A DNA stretch of 64,000 bases from Deltaproteobacteria bacterium (GTDB lineage: Bacteria; Myxococcota_A; UBA9160; JAJDAL01), in contig JAJDAL010000040.1 in the NCBI GenBank assembly GCA_029261875.1, positions 1-64,000 on the forward strand, read 5' to 3'. A program made the translations under genes and the position numbers. The notes under the pieces are model-generated. The model was not told the origin of the DNA, did not search any database, and saw nothing but the letters and a program-made list of their open reading frames with translations. Positions within the stretch are counted from its first letter, which is position 1. Each line of letters opens with the position of its first letter. Positions 17,928 to 27,800 of the stretch are shown here, one piece after another.

Positions 17928-19046
17928 ATGGAGCGCTTCGGGATTTTTGCAGTGTGGCTGCTCGCTCAGATGGTATTGGGAGCTTCAGCCGACGCCTTCG
18001 ACGCCACCCAGTACTTCCCCCTGGCCGCGGGCAACAGCTGGACTTTCGAGATCGATGGAGAGCGGCACACGACCACCGTCCAGCCGGAGATCGTGGAGAT
18101 TAGCGGGGTGCTGACCTGGCATCTCCTGAAAACCGAAGGGCCGAATGCCGGGACGTCGCAGTTCTGGACGAGTGACAGCGCTGGCGTACGCGTCCACGTT
18201 GCCACAACGATTGTAAGCGGGGAGCTTCTTGCGTTCCAATTCATTCCCCCGATTCCGATCATGAATGCCACCGCGAATGTGGGGGAGACACTCGCCCAAG
18301 CGGGCATCGCACGCGTCATCCTGTCCGGGCTGTACCTCGACCTGCAATACACGGCCAGCGCGACGGTGCTCTCGCTCGGGGAACCCGAAACCGCCATCGG
18401 ACAGCTCTGCGAAGGGGTCGTCGTCCGGGAGGCGCTGCGAGTCTTTGGACCCATCGGAAATGATTTCTTCGATCACGATTCGGTCGAGAGGACCGAGTAC
18501 GTACGGGGTTTCGGCCCTGTGTTGGGCACACTGATCTCGACGTCCCTCCCGATCACCGACCAGGACGACGAGGATGGCGACGGCATCGCCGACCGGTGTG
18601 ACAACTGCATCGAACACGCCAATCCGGACCAGAACGACCGGGACGGCGACGACGTGGGCGATGCGTGTGACAACTGCACCGATCACTTCAACCGGCGCCT
18701 GGGTGACAGCCAGCTGGATCGGCAACCGTTTCAAACCACGACGGGGGGGCAGCTCGACAGCGACGCCGACGGCTTCGGAAACGCCTGCGATGCCGATTTC
18801 GACAACGTCGGCGTAGCGGTTGGGGGTTCCGACCTGGTCGATCTGATGGCGTCCTTCAACAAAGACCGCATGGGTAGCGACTGCGGAGTGAGCGGCCACG
18901 AGCGCTGCGAGGAGTATGACCTCGACGGCTTCGGCCTCTTCGTCGGAAGCGGCGATCTGACGGTCGGCTTCCAGCTCTTCAACCAGCCGCCGGGACCCAC
19001 GTGCACTGCCTGCCCTCTGGAATGCGCGGGCCCAGCATGCTTGTAG
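17928..19046 (+). CDS. Secreted protein with TSP3 repeats, dockerin-like pair and CPLxCxGPxC tail
   Basis: The protein has 372 residues, ATG after GAAAGGATGAGAG, and signal peptide MERFGIFAVWLLAQMVLGASA. Residues 24-205 are an unrecognised beta-rich domain (DATQYFPLAAGNSWTFEIDG). Residues 211-290 hold thrombospondin type 3 Ca-binding repeats (DEDGDGIADRCDNC, NDRDGDDVGDACDNC) and the linker FQTTTGGQLDSDADGFGNAC. Residues 299-352 hold two dockerin/EF-hand-like segments (GGSDLVDLMASFNKDR and YDLDGFGLFVGSGDLTVG). The tail is PGPTCTACPLECAGPACL. The same unit ends four other proteins in the window. Surface attachment or cohesin-like binding is inferred. It lies just inside att site C. Confidence 0.82.
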   Translation: MERFGIFAVWLLAQMVLGASADAFDATQYFPLAAGNSWTFEIDGERHTTTVQPEIVEISGVLTWHLLKTEGPNAGTSQFWTSDSAGVRVHVATTIVSGELLAFQFIPPIPIMNATANVGETLAQAGIARVILSGLYLDLQYTASATVLSLGEPETAIGQLCEGVVVREALRVFGPIGNDFFDHDSVERTEYVRGFGPVLGTLISTSLPITDQDDEDGDGIADRCDNCIEHANPDQNDRDGDDVGDACDNCTDHFNRRLGDSQLDRQPFQTTTGGQLDSDADGFGNACDADFDNVGVAVGGSDLVDLMASFNKDRMGSDCGVSGHERCEEYDLDGFGLFVGSGDLTVGFQLFNQPPGPTCTACPLECAGPACL

Positions 19047-19059
19047 CAGCCCTCGGACG

Positions 19060-19106
19060 GATTCGGAATCAGCAGGTCAGCGGTTCAAATCCGCTCGTCG
19101 GATCCA
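19060..19106 (+). repeat. tRNA-Thr 3' fragment (putative att site C)
   Basis: This is a 47-base direct copy of the tRNA-Thr 3' part ending TCCA, with two mismatches (TTCGGAAT for TTCGTAAT, CGGATCCA for CGGCTCCA). It lies 14 bases after the stop of the TSP3 protein and is the last well-preserved copy, so it would mark the oldest displaced 3' end. Confidence 0.87.
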
Positions 19107-19225
19107 TTCCACCGTTCGCTTGATATTTCTCAGCGAATCTCAAGAGATGTCAGGTCGCTATCCCCAATCTACCGTTTCCTTGTACTCCCCTTGGTACTAC
19201 GTACCAACGAATCAAGGAGTTCAAG

Positions 19226-19738
19226 ATGCGATTAGGATCCCTCTTGCTGGCACTTATCGGAATTCTCGGGATGAGCGGTGTTTCAATGGCTCAACCTGCC
19301 CCCGATCGATTCGAAGGACGCAACGCCGCTGCGGCTAGAGGTGCAGGGCGGATTGTGGAGACCTATCCGGAGCACTGTTTTCCGCGTTTCTCCGATTTCT
19401 GTAGCGTCGGAATCGCAGAGATTGCCTCAGTTTCTCTGCCCAAGAAGAATCGAAACCGATTGATCATCGTGGACGCCTCAGGGTGGGCCACTCCGGACAC
19501 CGAGCGATCCTCCCATTCGTTCAACCTCTCCGTCAGTGTGAATGGTCACGCAATTCGAAGTACTGGGGATGGTACGAACTGCATCAAAGAACAACGATGT
19601 AGTACGAGTGGGCACTTTTGGATCGACATGGCGGAGTATCCGCAACTCGCCGGCGAGCGTCTCGAAATCACGCTGCTTGCGGTCGGCACTCCAATGAACG
19701 TCTACGGCGGCATGGTGGTTCAAACTCTGCGCAAGTAG
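19226..19738 (+). CDS. Small secreted protein of unknown function
   Basis: The 170 residues start at an ATG with a good AAGGAG site. The signal peptide is MRLGSLLLALIGILGMSGVSMAQ. The mature part has four cysteines (EHCFPRFSDFCSVG and TNCIKEQRCSTSG) that could form two disulfides, and a beta-rich pattern. No family is recognised. It stands alone between att site C and a possible decayed fourth copy at 19752-19799, and is convergent with the next gene. Confidence 0.7.
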   Translation: MRLGSLLLALIGILGMSGVSMAQPAPDRFEGRNAAAARGAGRIVETYPEHCFPRFSDFCSVGIAEIASVSLPKKNRNRLIIVDASGWATPDTERSSHSFNLSVSVNGHAIRSTGDGTNCIKEQRCSTSGHFWIDMAEYPQLAGERLEITLLAVGTPMNVYGGMVVQTLRK

Positions 19739-19751
19739 CCCTTACGGATGT

Positions 19752-19799
19752 TTCGTAGTCAGCGGGGCCGTGTACTATCGACAGCCCGGCGGCGCCATT
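19752..19799 (+). repeat. Possible decayed tRNA-Thr 3' fragment (site D)
   Basis: The first 22 bases (TTCGTAGTCAGCGGGG...) match the tRNA anticodon-loop region at 17 of 22 positions. The end GGCGCCATT resembles the GGCTCCATT of site B at nearly the same distance. The middle has lost similarity and the segment overlaps the 3' end of the next gene. Chance similarity is not excluded. Confidence 0.3.
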
Positions 19800-22401
19800 C
19801 GCCAGCCTGCGTCATCAACAGGAATCCGATGACGACCAGGGAGAGCATCGCGTAGCGGACCGAGGGCGGGCCGAGTAGAGACGCGCCGTACATCACGTTG
19901 CCCAGGGTCACGACGTTGTTGGTCTCGTCGGTCTCGTTGACCTGATTCCCCACGTCGGCGCGGAACGTCACGTCGACGGTGGGAGGCGGATAGCTGGAGA
20001 TCGGGAAGGCCTCGTCGTACACCGCTCGCTGGCCGGGAAACAGGCCGAATGTATGGACCGAACGCAAGCCGATCACTTCGCCATACCCGTATCCCTTGGT
20101 GACGAGCACCGTGTGGCTCGCGGGGCCGCTAAAACAGGTGCCCCGATTCACCACTTCGAAGTGGGTACGGAGCCCCGTGTAATAGCCATCCCCGCCGCTG
20201 GCCCGCGCGTTCTCGATGACGAAGTCCGCACACCCGCAGCCAGGCCCCTGGCACTCCAGTGGGCAGGTGGGGCACTTGGGGCCGGGGGGCTCGTTGAACA
20301 ACCCGAACGCCAGCAGCCAGTCCTGCCCCCCGATGAACGTCCCGTTGCCGTCGAGATCGAACTGGGAGCAATTCTTATTGCCGCGGATCCCGCAGTCGGA
20401 ACCCGCCCGGTTGCGATTGAAGGAGGAGCGCAGTTCTAGGAGATCCGTGCCACCGACGACCTGGCCCGGGGTCCCGAACTTGGCGTCGCAGCGGTTTCCG
20501 TGGCCGTCGGCGTCGTCATCGAGCTGATTGCCCGTCGTGGTCTGGTGGGAATGTCGGAAGGACGGGGGAGAAAGGTTGGGATTGAAGTGCTCGACGCAGT
20601 TGTCACACAGGTCGCCCACGCGGTCGCTGTCGCGATCGTTCTGATCCGGGTTCGGGATCGAAGGGCAGTTGTCGCAGACATCCGGAGTCCCGTCTGCATC
20701 CAGGTCCGCTCCGCGACACGCGGGCCGCAGCAGGATGGGGACGAAGATGGGTCCGCCGAAGGATTCGAGAGTCAGCGGATCGGGTTGAACGAGCCCAAAC
20801 GCGAAGGCTTCGTTGAACTTCGTGTACTCGGACCCGAACCCGCTGACATCGAACTGCGCGCCGCGCTCCCACAACCAATGTCGTTGGTTCGGGGGCACGG
20901 GACTGTCGGGGTCGTTCTTGGGAGCGTGCGCGATCCACTGGAGAACGCGGTAGCAGAGCTGCGGGCGCAGCAGGGAGCAGCGATCCAGGGCGAGGGGCTC
21001 GCTGGCCAGGAATCCATCCGAGGGAATCGGCGAACTGTTGGACAGGAGAATCGAGCGGATCACCTCGGCGACCAGAAGGTTCCAGGAGGCCGCTGCGAGT
21101 TCGCTGGCAAAGAGCTGGCTGGTAAAGGGATGGAGCAAGAGCGGCGCTCCATCGCACGCGCTGATGTTGGGCACCGACGCGAGGTCGATGCCCGCCGTGG
21201 CGAGCACGTCGGATGCCGAGCCCACACAGCCGTCGACCAGCGGGTCGTAGCCCGGGTCGTCGATCGCGCGGGCCCCGGGCAGGGTGGTGAGGGAGTCGCC
21301 AACCCGCCGCTGGGCGACGGATCGGATCGCGCCGACCGTTCCCGGCTGGGGGATCGTGTCCAGGTCGGTCCGGGCGTTCGGGTCCGCCGGCCAGGCTTCG
21401 GTCAGCACGGAGATTTCGCTCTCGAGCAATCCCAGACCGTTGATGTCGAGTCCGCCTTCTCCGACGGGAATCGGCTGATCCTCCGCGACCGAGGCGAATC
21501 CGGGTTGGTCCCAGAAAGAACCGCCGCCCAGCAGGGCTTCCTGGGCGTCGGAGAGCGCCGAAGCGACTCCGGCCTGGAAGGTGTTCAGCACGGCGGCACT
21601 GGCGTGTCCCACGGGAACCGAGTTCGAGGGACCATCTGCCGTTCCAGCGTGCAATCCGGAAGCGGTCACGTCGGAACTCGGGACGAAGGGAATGTCGTTG
21701 ACGGTCGAAAAATCGACGCCGTTCACCACGAACGGCGTGTAGTTCGTGGAGTTTGGATTCAGAAAGTCTCCGGAAGCGCTGGACGCGAAACCCCGAGCTA
21801 GCGTGTTGCCACGGAGAATCATGGTCTCGAGTGTCGCGCGCGTGGGCGCCAACGGGTTCGCGGCATTCAGATTCGTCTGATCGTTCGGCCGTTCGAGCCA
21901 GCAATCGAATGAGGGTTGTCGGTCCCAATCGCAAAGGGCGTCGAACGCGGCCTGATTGGGAATGGGATCTCCTGCGTGGAAACACTGCGATGCAGAGCCG
22001 TCGCTACAAGCGGATCCTGGCGGTGCATCCGCACCTAGCGGGCGACCCGTGACCGGGTCCACGACGCGAAATCGCAATTCGTCCAAGATGCCGTTGTCCG
22101 AGACGCTCTCAAAGCCAGCCTGGAGCCCGAACTCCGGAGAACTGCCGAACGAAACAAAGAAGGAGAAGGTTCCCGGAAGCAGGCCGGTCACGGATCCGAA
22201 GGGGCCCGGAAAATTGTCGGTAACGCGCAGGCCCCCGATGACATCGACGGGATTCCCATCCGCGTCGCGCTGAACCGCGGAGTCCGTGGCTTCGCCCATG
22301 AACGACCTCTGGCCACTGAAGAAGGAGGTACCGGCCAACGACGGATCAGCCCACGCGATCACAACCCCGAGAACAAGAGCGAACCGAATCCCCTTCATCA
22401 C
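19759..22401 (-). CDS. Large secreted protein with TSP3/dockerin-like unit, CARDB-like domain and C-terminal anchor
   Basis: The protein has 880 residues, GTG or following ATG start after GGGAGG, and signal peptide MKGIRFALVLGVVIAWADPSLAG. The first 560 residues are of unknown type (repeats of Asn/Asp-rich loops, DWDRQPSFDCW, GSFWDQPGFASV). Next come TSP3 repeats (DLDADGTPDVCDNC), two dockerin-like segments (GGTDLLELRSSFNRNR, FDLDGNGTFIGGQDWL) and PGPKCPTCPLECQGPGC. Unlike its relatives, the protein continues with a CARDB-like beta domain (THFEVVNRGTCFSGPAS, NQVNETDETNNVVTLG) and ends in a hydrophobic helix (MLSLVVIGFLLM) followed by Arg residues, like a CTERM anchor. The tail unit is therefore internal here. 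Confidence 0.72.
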   Translation of the reverse strand: MMKGIRFALVLGVVIAWADPSLAGTSFFSGQRSFMGEATDSAVQRDADGNPVDVIGGLRVTDNFPGPFGSVTGLLPGTFSFFVSFGSSPEFGLQAGFESVSDNGILDELRFRVVDPVTGRPLGADAPPGSACSDGSASQCFHAGDPIPNQAAFDALCDWDRQPSFDCWLERPNDQTNLNAANPLAPTRATLETMILRGNTLARGFASSASGDFLNPNSTNYTPFVVNGVDFSTVNDIPFVPSSDVTASGLHAGTADGPSNSVPVGHASAAVLNTFQAGVASALSDAQEALLGGGSFWDQPGFASVAEDQPIPVGEGGLDINGLGLLESEISVLTEAWPADPNARTDLDTIPQPGTVGAIRSVAQRRVGDSLTTLPGARAIDDPGYDPLVDGCVGSASDVLATAGIDLASVPNISACDGAPLLLHPFTSQLFASELAAASWNLLVAEVIRSILLSNSSPIPSDGFLASEPLALDRCSLLRPQLCYRVLQWIAHAPKNDPDSPVPPNQRHWLWERGAQFDVSGFGSEYTKFNEAFAFGLVQPDPLTLESFGGPIFVPILLRPACRGADLDADGTPDVCDNCPSIPNPDQNDRDSDRVGDLCDNCVEHFNPNLSPPSFRHSHQTTTGNQLDDDADGHGNRCDAKFGTPGQVVGGTDLLELRSSFNRNRAGSDCGIRGNKNCSQFDLDGNGTFIGGQDWLLAFGLFNEPPGPKCPTCPLECQGPGCGCADFVIENARASGGDGYYTGLRTHFEVVNRGTCFSGPASHTVLVTKGYGYGEVIGLRSVHTFGLFPGQRAVYDEAFPISSYPPPTVDVTFRADVGNQVNETDETNNVVTLGNVMYGASLLGPPSVRYAMLSLVVIGFLLMTQAGEWRRRAVDSTRPR

Positions 22402-22810
22402 AATGCCAACCTCCCGCGCAATGTGAAGGGAAGTCTACCAAGAAGCATTCGCGATGAAGCCGAAGTTTTCGACCAAAAGGCAAAGAATCCGACTTACATC
22501 GACGTTTGCGAGCCGGTCCTTTGGCGAATCGATTTCACCTGAACGCGATGGGGTTCGACACGCAGACGTTTTTCGACGAACACCAACGTTTATCGCGTCG
22601 GAGTTCGCAGTTTCTTACGATCAAACTACAGCTTGATGATCCAGTCGACGCCGATGTTCTTGGGGCGGTTTCGGTCGCGGTGCAGGTGAACGCTGCGAAT
22701 TCCTCTGAATGCTGGCGAAGTCGAAAAGTGAACGATCACAGGTGTTTCGGTCGCGAATTTGCAAGGCGGGAGGATCCAAGAGAGAATGGGACCCCACTCG
22801 GAGGTTTCCC
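22402..22810. other. Divergent promoter region, no gene seen
   Basis: About 409 bases, noticeably AT-richer than the genes beside it. An upstream extension of the peptidase frame has no signal. A weak promoter for the plus-strand gene may be TTGCAA (22759-22764), 17-base spacer, GAGAAT (22782-22787). Nothing else is apparent. Confidence 0.35.
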
Positions 22811-24787
22811 ATGCGTCCGCTGATCCTGGTTCTTTCTCTTCTTCTCATCGTCGGATTTGCCGTTTCGTCCGCTGCCCAGCAGACGAAGGATCAGCAGAAC
22901 TGCACCAACGCGCTCAACAACGAGGCGCGAAAAGTCGCAGACAAGATCGGCAAGGAGTGGTGCAAGTGCATCCAGGACAAGACCAAGGGCAAGGTGGCGG
23001 ACGTCGAGGATTGCGTGGACGCAGATGCCAAGAGCAAGATCGCCAAGGCGATCTTGAAGATCGGCGACCAGGACGCAAAGAAGTGCAGCGGCGATGACAA
23101 GGACGGGAATCCGCGCAAGCCGGACTTTTGCGTAACCGCGACGCCGGAACCGACGATCTCGGCCGCCGCCTTCGCGAAGGAGGACGCAATCCTCCATGGC
23201 GTTTTCGGTTCCGATGTCGACGCGGCGCTACTCGCGGACAAGAACGGGAACAAATGCCAGCTGGCGCTCGCGAAGACGGCCAAGAAGTGCCAGGCGACCA
23301 AGCTGAAAGAATTCAACAAGTGCAAGAAAGTCGCCCTGAAGGACGGCGCCGCGGACGGCGACGCGCTTCAGGATGCGTGTCTCGGAATCGGCGCCGTCGC
23401 GCAGCCGGACGAGAAGGGGAAGATCGCCAAGGCGTGCATCGACAAGATCGACACGGACATCGACAAGAAGTGCGTTGGCAAGGGCGTCGATCTCTCGGAC
23501 GCCGCACCGGGCTGTGGCACCGATGATCCCGCAACCCTCGGTGCCTGCATCGACCACCTGGTCGAGTGTCGCGTCTGCACCTATCTGAATGTCGTCGACA
23601 ACCTGGCGCGCGACTGCGACCTGTTCGACGATGGAATCGACAATGCCTCCTGCGTCAGCGGCACTTCTCCCGCCGAGCTGCTCGACATCCCGGGGCTCCA
23701 GACCGACATGGCATTCTTGGCCGACGACGCCCTTTTGGGCCGCGAGAACAACACGCCCGAGTCGGTGATCGTGCAGGAGTGGCTGATCGACCAGGTCGAG
23801 TCCTTTACTGCCGGCCTCGATCCCAACCAGAGTGGACGCGCGGCCTACAAGCAGCCCTTCACCCTGGGTACCAACATCCTCGCGGTCATCCCCGGGCGCG
23901 AGCTGCCCGACGAATACGTCATGGTCGGCGCGCACTTCGACCACCACAGCGTCTGTTCGACCAACGACATCGGCGACACGATCTGCAACGGTGCCACCGA
24001 CAACGCCTCCGGCGTCGTGGAAACCCTCGCAATCGGCCGCGCAATCGCCGCGAGTGGCGTGGCACCGCGCCGTTCGGTGATCCTGGCTTTCTGGGATCGC
24101 GAGGAAGACGGGCTGCTGGGCTCCGTGTTCTACGCCAACAACCCGCTGGTTCCCCTGGCGGACACGATCACCTACGTGAACTTCGACATCCAGGGCGCCA
24201 ACCTACTCCCGAGTGCGCGCAACTTCAGTGTTGCGGTGGGAACCGAAACCGGCGGCACGGTGCTTCGGGATCTGACACTGGACGCAATCTCGGACCACAC
24301 GCTCGGAACGCAGCTTTTGAGCTTCATTTTCGGCCAGCGTCGCAGCGACTATGCGAGCCTGGTCGACGTCGGCGTCCCCAGCGTCTTCTTCAGCGATTCC
24401 ACCGGTGGCTGTTACCACACGGCGCAGGACGACATCGACGTGGTGGACTTCGGCAAGCTCGCCCTGCAACTCCGGATCTCCATGGATGTAACCTTGGGGC
24501 TGATCGAGACCGACACGCGCCCCACCTTCGCGCCACCGGTCGTCCTCGCCACTTTCGAGGACGCGGTCGTGATCAACGACGTAATCAACGACGGCATCGC
24601 CGATCTCGCGCTATTCAGCCCCGCCGATCAGGCAATCCTGCTGGCCGCCCAGGCGACCCTCAACGCGATGGTGGCCGACGGCCCGGGCAACTTCGACGCA
24701 GCCGACATCGGCACGCTGCTGGCCAATACGTTGCAGCTGGTTACGCTCATCACCCGCCAGGAGTGCGACGGCTTCCTGCTCCCCTGA
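22811..24787 (+). CDS. Secreted M28-family Zn peptidase with Cys/Lys-rich N-terminal domain
   Basis: The protein has 658 residues, ATG after CGGAGG, and signal peptide MRPLILVLSLLLIVGFAVSSA. Residues about 25-275 form a Cys/Lys-rich domain (DQQNCTNALNNEARKVADK, KEFNKCKKVALKDGAADG, LNVVDNLARDCDL) that recurs in the serine hydrolase at 36336-38375. The C-terminal part is an M28 aminopeptidase-like domain with the expected zinc ligands: GAHFDHHS near 374, TDNASG near 396, REEDGLLGS near 431, NFDIQG near 457 and YHTAQDD near 535. Peptidase activity is likely and its target is unknown. It is convergent with the next gene, 21 bases away. Confidence 0.87.
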   Translation: MRPLILVLSLLLIVGFAVSSAAQQTKDQQNCTNALNNEARKVADKIGKEWCKCIQDKTKGKVADVEDCVDADAKSKIAKAILKIGDQDAKKCSGDDKDGNPRKPDFCVTATPEPTISAAAFAKEDAILHGVFGSDVDAALLADKNGNKCQLALAKTAKKCQATKLKEFNKCKKVALKDGAADGDALQDACLGIGAVAQPDEKGKIAKACIDKIDTDIDKKCVGKGVDLSDAAPGCGTDDPATLGACIDHLVECRVCTYLNVVDNLARDCDLFDDGIDNASCVSGTSPAELLDIPGLQTDMAFLADDALLGRENNTPESVIVQEWLIDQVESFTAGLDPNQSGRAAYKQPFTLGTNILAVIPGRELPDEYVMVGAHFDHHSVCSTNDIGDTICNGATDNASGVVETLAIGRAIAASGVAPRRSVILAFWDREEDGLLGSVFYANNPLVPLADTITYVNFDIQGANLLPSARNFSVAVGTETGGTVLRDLTLDAISDHTLGTQLLSFIFGQRRSDYASLVDVGVPSVFFSDSTGGCYHTAQDDIDVVDFGKLALQLRISMDVTLGLIETDTRPTFAPPVVLATFEDAVVINDVINDGIADLALFSPADQAILLAAQATLNAMVADGPGNFDAADIGTLLANTLQLVTLITRQECDGFLLP

Positions 24788-24808
24788 TCCGTGCGCAACT
24801 TGGTTTGC

Positions 24809-27800
24809 TCATGGTCCTGGGCACCCCGGTCCGTCGCAATCCAACGGGCAGGCTTCGCAACGCGGGCCGGGGGGTCGATTGAAGAGGGCGAGCGCTCGAA
24901 CCAGGTCCGGTCCCCCAATCAAGAGGCCTTGGTTATCTAGATCGAACAAGGAGCAGTGCTGGTCCTCGGTACTGCCGCAATCGGAATTTTCCCGTCGCTT
25001 GTGGAAAGAGGATTGGATCTCCGTCATGTCCGCCCCATCGACGACGGATCCGTCGTTTCCAAACTTCGCGTCGCATCGATTCCCGAATCCGTCGGCATCA
25101 TCGTCGAGCTGACCACCCGTCGTCGTTTGGAAGGGTTGGCGGTTGGGCTCTCCCAGGGTCCCCAGAATCGGGTTGAAGAAGCCAATGCAGTTGTCCTGGC
25201 TGTCCGGCACCCCGTCGGCGTCGGTGTCGGCGGCGGCAAGGACCCAAGGGTCGATGAGCAGTCCCTGTGGCGGTGCCTGCTGCGCATCGCCGGGACTTCC
25301 CGGGCCCGGGCCGGGCGCAATCCAACCCGAAGGCACGTTCCCGAACACGCGACGCAACGGCTGTAGGGGCTGCCGCCGCGGATCCTGCTCGGCGGGAATC
25401 TCCGGGAGACGCACCAACGCGGCGGTACCGAGCCCCATCTGTCCAGCGGAGTGGTGGCAGGACAGGCAGAAGTCGTTGTCGCTCGAATCCGGACGTGGCT
25501 CACCGACTCGCAGCGGACCTTCGGGAAAATTCACGAACTCGCGCAGACTCTGGGTGCCCACCGGTCGGTTTCGCAGGTGTGCCGCCGCGTCACCCGTGTG
25601 ATCGTGGTAGCACGCGTAGCGATCCGCCGTGGGTTTGCCCGCTGCGGTCAGCAGGTCCGTGAGTGCCATGTGGTGCTCGACGGGGTAACGCGCCGCGACG
25701 CCCATCCAATCCTCGTTCGCAACGATTCCCACCAGGGTTCCGTAGGCGTGATTGCACGCGACTTCGGGATTCACCGACTGGGCAAAGACCTTGAACTCAT
25801 CGACCCAACCTCGGAAACCACCGGTGGGATCGACGGAATCACCGACATGCAGCATCCCGGGCTGCAGCTCGAACAGCGGCGTCGAGGAGTGGAACCGGTC
25901 GAGCGGAAAACCATCGTGGAAAAACTCGATGTCGCGATTGGCGTCGCGGAGATTCCACCCGAGATGGATCCAACCCGAGTCGGACGCTTCCTCGGGCAGA
26001 TCGATCGCGCGCAGGGTGGCACCGCCTGCCCGATACTCGACCTGCTCTCGCCCGCGGATCCACACTGCGCTGCCATCGGGGAACCGAAGGAGCTCCAGTG
26101 ATCCATCCCCAGATCGCGGGTCGACGAAGATGCCGACGTACCAATCGTAGTCGCGAATGTTCTGAGGCTGCACGGGGATTTCGTATTCGATCGCGTTGGC
26201 GCCATCGAGCCAAAACCCCTTGCCGCGAATCCCGCCGATTGCCACCGGTTCGATTCTTCCCGTGCGTGCGCGCACGAGACCGTGACTCGGAATCGCCCAG
26301 CGTTCGGGGAGTGCCGTGGCGGCGTTCTGGATATGAACATCGAGGCTGTATTCACGGGGGCCTGGAAACCAGTGCTTGCCGTTGTGATAGCGGAGGAAGG
26401 CCAGCGTACCCGCGATGTCCTCCGTACCGAGGAAGACGACCTCGCGCGTGATCGATGGCTGCATGTTCGAAACGATGAATCCATCCGGATTCAGGAAGTC
26501 GTCGAACGCCACCTCGTCGGTCGAGACCCCGGTACTCATGATCCACACCACGTCCCGTGGGGTCAGCGGGTGCAGATTCGCCTGCTGGTTGAGAAGGTTC
26601 TCGACGGAGTGGAGAATGTTCGGATTGCCCGACCAGCCCGACGGAACCTGGTGACCCGTCGCGCGCCCGGACCCCACCCGCACCTCGACCGCCTCGGCGG
26701 GATCCTCTTGGGTCCGATAGAGGGTGATCCAGCGATGGCCATTCGGGTCGATGGGAACCTGCCAATCGATGTGATTGATCAGCCCGTCGAGCATCACCAT
26801 TTTCCCGTGCGTCCACAGCCCAGCCATCGCGAAGCCAATATCGTGACTGAATGGCTCGACGAATGCGGGGTCCTCGCGACATCCTTCGACAACGCAACGG
26901 TCCGGGAAAGCGCCGACCGGTTGGTCCGCCAATCGCTCGGGTACGGCGGTCATGAACAAGTTGGCACCGGTCTCGTCGACCCACGGGTAGCTGCCGCCGA
27001 TGTCTCTCCCGTCTTCGATCAAATTGCCCTCGGCGTCGCGAAAGGGGTAGGCAGCAATCCCGTAGCGCCCCACCATCCGGGGATCGTAGGGTGCGTGGGA
27101 AATCGGGTGGAAGTCCTGCCAACCTGTCACATCACAGGGTTCGGCGTCGTCGGGAAGCTGGGAGTACATGATGTCGTAGAGATCCGCGCGATTCTCACCC
27201 GTCTCGGGATTCGTCCAGATTCGCGCGGGAACGATCCCAATGCGACCCGTCAATAGACGACCGTCCCGCGTCACCATCGGCTCGGTCCACTCCGGCGACC
27301 CCGGCAGGAATGCACCCTCGACCAGGTCTCCCATCTCTACGAAGACGATCGCCGCATCCGGGGTCTTGGGGTTCGCCACCTCGACATGCACGGGTGTGCC
27401 CCACATCTGAGCGCCGTCGATATGGGCAGTGTTGTTGACGAGCGTCAGGTCGTAACAATCGCGAGTGGGATCCGATGCACAGGGGTAAGGATTCGTCTGC
27501 TCACCCGCGCGCGAAAACTCGGTGGTCGGGTCACACAAGGCGTGGTGACCGGTGATTCGGTCCGGGTTGCGGGCATAGTTGATCCCGTTGTCGGGATACG
27601 CGAAGCCCTCCGGTGGAAAGGGAAGAGAATAGGCGTGCGGCTGCGAAAGAATCTTCGCCCCCGGATCCTCCTCGAGCACGGGCTTCGTGAGCTTCTCGGG
27701 TACGAAGAGATAGAAGTTCACATGCGGGCCGCCGCCTTGAACCTGCACACCCACACGACCATCCGCGCTCGTCCGGTGGGGTGCAATCTGCGGTGCCGAG

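Noticed and set aside
18590..18830. Tandem DNA repeats or CRISPR in the TSP3 region
   Set aside because: The periodicity is protein-level Asp/Cys repeats with divergent DNA and no spacer structure. No CRISPR array was seen anywhere in the window.
20500..21801. Plus-strand 433-residue frame across the 880-residue secreted protein
   Set aside because: It is antisense shadow. The minus-strand protein has a signal peptide and recognised repeats.
22709..22810. Upstream start for the M28 peptidase
   Set aside because: The 34 extra residues are charged and precede a perfect signal peptide with its own ribosome site at 22811.
23566..24882. 438-residue plus-strand frame inside the M28 peptidase
   Set aside because: It is His/Arg/Gly-rich shadow coding. 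The M28 frame carries all zinc ligands.
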